From: Cribrihabitans_A neustonicus
GTDB lineage: Bacteria > Pseudomonadota > Alphaproteobacteria > Rhodobacterales > Rhodobacteraceae
Length of the DNA stretch: 64,000 nt
Direction of reading: 5' to 3'
NCBI RefSeq assembly: GCF_048820895.1
Contig: NZ_JBMERQ010000003.1
Coordinates: 62,001 to 126,000, forward strand
Below are positions 61,449 to 64,000 of this stretch, piece after piece; position 1 is the first letter of the stretch, and each line of letters begins with the position of its first letter. Below the pieces are notes generated by a model. That model had not been told where the DNA came from. It ran no database searches and saw nothing but the letters and a program-made list of their open reading frames with translations. Both the position numbers and the translations under genes were made by a program.

Positions 61449-64000
61449 ATGGACATTGCACGCGCCTCCATCAACCGGCCGCTCTATACCTGGATCATCA
61501 TCCTCGCTGCGCTGTTCGGCGGCATCTGGGGCTTTTTGAACCTCGGCCGCCTGGAAGACCCGGCTTTCACCATCAAGCAGGCGGTCATCGCCACGCAGTA
61601 CCCTGGCGCCAGCGCCGAGCAGGTTGCGCTTGAGGTGTCTGAACCGCTGGAGTCGGCTATCCAGCAGATGGGCGAGGTGAAGCTCATCACTTCGATCAAC
61701 CAGCCTGGCCGCTCGCTCATCGAAGTCGAGATGAAGGACATTTACGACGGCGGGGAGCTGCCTGAAATCTGGACCAAACTGCGCGCCAAAGTGCGCGATG
61801 CCGCCCGCAACCTGCCCGAAGGCGTCAGCGAGCCCTTCGTGAACGATGGTTTCGGCGATGTCTTCGGCCTGTTTTATGCGGTCACCGCGGAGGGCTTCAG
61901 CGACGCCGAGAAGCACGAGCTTGCCACCTTCCTGCGCCGCGAGCTTTTGGCCGTGGACGGAGTCGCAGACGTCGAGGTCGCGGGCCTGCCGCAGGAGGCG
62001 GTCTTTGTCGAGCCTGACCTGCCGATCCTTGTGAACCAGAACATCCCCGTGACCGCGGTGGGCAACGCGCTGGCCACGGCGAACTCGGTCCGGCCTGCGG
62101 GCTCCTTAGAAGCCGGCAGCTCGGAAACCCGCATCCACGCGCCGCAGGGCTCGGATTCGGTCTCCGAAATCGCGGGCCTCTCAATTGGCTCGCAGGGCGA
62201 GGTGGTCAACGTGATCGACATGGCCAGCGTCCACCGCGGCCGAATTGATAACCCTGATCTGATCATCCGCTATGATGGGACCGAAGCCTTCACGCTTGGC
62301 ATCGCAGGGCTTTCGACCGAAAACATTGTCGAGGTGGGCAAGCGCGTCGATGCCCGGCTGGCGGAACTCGACAGCCAGATACCCTATGGCATCGAGCTGA
62401 AGCCGATCTACCAGCAGCATGTGGTGGTGGAGGAAGCCTCCAACGACTTTCTGGTAAACCTCGCCATGTCGGTCACCATCGTTGTGGTCGTGCTCGCGGT
62501 CTTCATGGGCTGGCGTGCGGCCATCGTCGTGGGCAGCACGCTTTTGCTGACCGTGGTGGGCACGCTGATGTTCATGAACTTATTCTCCATCGAGATGGAA
62601 CGGATCTCGCTCGGTGCGCTGATCATCGCGATGGGGATGCTGGTCGACAACGCCATCGTAGTCGCAGAGGGCATGCAGATCGCCATGCTGCGCGGCAAGC
62701 CATCGCGTGAAGCGGCGCATGATGCGGCCTCCAAGACGCAAATCCCTCTCCTCGGCGCGACGGTGATCGGGATCATGGCCTTTGCGGGCATTGGACTCAG
62801 CCCGGATTCCGCGGGCGAGTTCCTGTTCTCGCTGTTTGCGGTGATCGCGATCTCGCTGCTCTTGAGCTGGCTGCTGGCGCTGACGGTGACGCCGCTTCTG
62901 GGGCATTACTTCTTCAAGCAGGGCAGGGAGGGCAGCCAGGACGCTTATGGGGGAATCCTGTTCCGCACCTATGGGAAGCTGCTGCGGCTATCCCTGAAGC
63001 TGCGCTGGCTGGTGGTGGCCGGGCTGGTCGGCGTCACTGCTGCCTGTTTCATCGGCTTCGGTATGGTTAAGCAGCAGTTCTTCCCGAACTCCAATACGCC
63101 CTTGTTCTTCGTGCACTACAAGCTGCCGCAGGGCACCCCGATCCAGACCACGTCGGAGCATTTGAAGGTGTTCGAGGAGTGGCTCGCTAAGCGCGAAGAT
63201 GTGGTCTCGACTGCCAGTTTCGTGGGGCAGGGCGCAACGCGCTTCATGTTGACCTACTCGGCGGAGAAGGCAAACCCCAGCTACGGCCACATGATCATCC
63301 GCACGCCGGGGCTGGAGGCGATCCCGCAGCTGCAGGAGGATCTCGAAGCGTTCGGGCAGGCCCGCTTCCCCGAAGGGGAGTTCCGCACCAAGCGGCTGGT
63401 CTTCGGCCCCGGCGGCGGTGACCCGATCCAGGTGCGTTTCTCCGGCCCCGATCCGGCGGTGCTGCGGCAGCTGGGCGAGGAGGCGATGACGAGGCTGGAA
63501 ACAGCCTCCGACGATATCCTGAGCGTGCGGCATGACTGGCGCGAACAGGAGCTGGTGCTGAAACCGGTCTACGCCACCGACCGCGCCCAGACCGCGGGAG
63601 TCACGCGGGAAAACATCGCCGACACTCTGCAATTCTCCACCGATGGCGTGCGCGCCGGGGTGTTCCGCGAGCGCGACCGGCTGATCCCGATCATCGTCCG
63701 CCGCCCGCGCGACGGGCGCTACAACATCATGGATCAGGTGGTCTATGCGAGCTCGGCCGGGCAGTTCGTGCCGCTGGAGCAGATGATCGACGGTATCGAC
63801 GTGGAGGTTGAGAACACGCTTGTGCACCGCCGCGACCGGGTGCCGACGCTGACCGTGGGCGCTGACATCCCGCCCGATCTGACGGCGGCCACCGTCTTTG
63901 CGCAGGTGCGCGGCAGCATTGAGGAGATGCAGATTCCGCCGGGCTACCGGATGGAATGGGGCGGCGAGCATGAGGATTCGGCAGATGCCAACGCCAGCCT
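61449..64000 (+). CDS. RND efflux permease subunit, N-terminal part (3' end outside window)
   Basis: The frame is open from ATG 61449 to the window end, giving about 850 residues of a protein normally 1,000 to 1,050. It has the N-terminal helix (NRPLYTWIIILAALFGGIW), the porter segments, and a second membrane block with the charge-relay stretch GALIIAMGMLVDNAIVVAEGM (shown as GMLVDNAIVVAEG). AcrB-type pumps have two aspartates there (DD); this one has DN, as in many uncharacterised HAE1-like relatives. Six or so helices and most of the second porter are visible. It forms an operon with the adaptor. The exported substrate is unknown. Confidence 0.93.
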   Translation, partial: MDIARASINRPLYTWIIILAALFGGIWGFLNLGRLEDPAFTIKQAVIATQYPGASAEQVALEVSEPLESAIQQMGEVKLITSINQPGRSLIEVEMKDIYDGGELPEIWTKLRAKVRDAARNLPEGVSEPFVNDGFGDVFGLFYAVTAEGFSDAEKHELATFLRRELLAVDGVADVEVAGLPQEAVFVEPDLPILVNQNIPVTAVGNALATANSVRPAGSLEAGSSETRIHAPQGSDSVSEIAGLSIGSQGEVVNVIDMASVHRGRIDNPDLIIRYDGTEAFTLGIAGLSTENIVEVGKRVDARLAELDSQIPYGIELKPIYQQHVVVEEASNDFLVNLAMSVTIVVVVLAVFMGWRAAIVVGSTLLLTVVGTLMFMNLFSIEMERISLGALIIAMGMLVDNAIVVAEGMQIAMLRGKPSREAAHDAASKTQIPLLGATVIGIMAFAGIGLSPDSAGEFLFSLFAVIAISLLLSWLLALTVTPLLGHYFFKQGREGSQDAYGGILFRTYGKLLRLSLKLRWLVVAGLVGVTAACFIGFGMVKQQFFPNSNTPLFFVHYKLPQGTPIQTTSEHLKVFEEWLAKREDVVSTASFVGQGATRFMLTYSAEKANPSYGHMIIRTPGLEAIPQLQEDLEAFGQARFPEGEFRTKRLVFGPGGGDPIQVRFSGPDPAVLRQLGEEAMTRLETASDDILSVRHDWREQELVLKPVYATDRAQTAGVTRENIADTLQFSTDGVRAGVFRERDRLIPIIVRRPRDGRYNIMDQVVYASSAGQFVPLEQMIDGIDVEVENTLVHRRDRVPTLTVGADIPPDLTAATVFAQVRGSIEEMQIPPGYRMEWGGEHEDSADANAS

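Overview
The window is a GC-rich, gene-dense stretch of a bacterial chromosome. It most likely comes from a marine alphaproteobacterium of the Rhodobacteraceae (Roseobacter group, close to Leisingera, Phaeobacter or Ruegeria). The reasons are an F1-only ATP synthase operon (atpHAGDC) with no F0 genes beside it, groESL behind a CIRCE element, DUF1150 behind hsp20, YcgN, TIGR01459 HAD, DUF2125 and DUF2161 families, and many short translational overlaps. The organism is inferred from gene content only. There are no rRNA or tRNA genes, CRISPR arrays, intact insertion sequences or phage genes. About 65 protein genes are supported; two (hisC and the RND permease) run off the window edges.

Layout. 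1-2 kb: end of hisC, a prephenate/arogenate dehydrogenase and an extensin-like protein. 2-7 kb: a DUF2125 protein, a ChaC-like cyclotransferase, and a two-gene MotA/ExbB plus coiled-coil/OmpA envelope unit. 7-12 kb: clpA coupled to an M23 peptidase, gloB and a methyltransferase. 12.5-17.4 kb: atpHAGDC with a clear terminator. 17.5-20.3 kb: an H-type lectin protein, a GAF/HisKA_2 sensor kinase and prs. 20.4-26.6 kb: two HCCA-isomerase-like proteins around a hydrolase, threonine aldolase, YcgN, ribF, MaoC and a HAD phosphatase. 26.8-32.8 kb: a chemoreceptor, ppaC, two tandem TraB/GumN proteins and a DUF2161 nuclease-fold protein.

32.8-35 kb: groES-groEL. 35-38 kb: an EamA transporter, a lipase-like hydrolase and an orphan phnM. 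38.2-39.8 kb: purEK. 40-42 kb: DUF1272, a decayed uracil/xanthine permease remnant, DUF465, then hsp20-DUF1150 behind a predicted heat-shock promoter and a ROSE-like RNA thermometer. 42-50 kb: PhzF, a PRMT-like methyltransferase, a fused ATP sulfurylase/APS kinase, a membrane-2Fe2S-cyclase fusion, trxB and a divergent Lrp regulator. 50-55 kb: a degenerate Hint protein, a 39-residue small protein, and the overlapping lgt-midA-pgeF chain. 55-64 kb: ubiK, an oxygenase, YbjN, proC-csaA-hydroxyacid dehydrogenase, tdk, an unknown helical protein, and an RND adaptor with its permease.

Most genes are housekeeping: energy, proteostasis, purine, riboflavin, sulfate and redox metabolism, and envelope assembly. 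I found no convincing new multi-gene defence or mobile system. The most interesting items are the RNA thermometer on hsp20, the redox-domain cyclase fusion, the motor-like ExbB/OmpA pair, the orphan phnM, the degenerate Hint protein, and several unexplained intergenic repeats.
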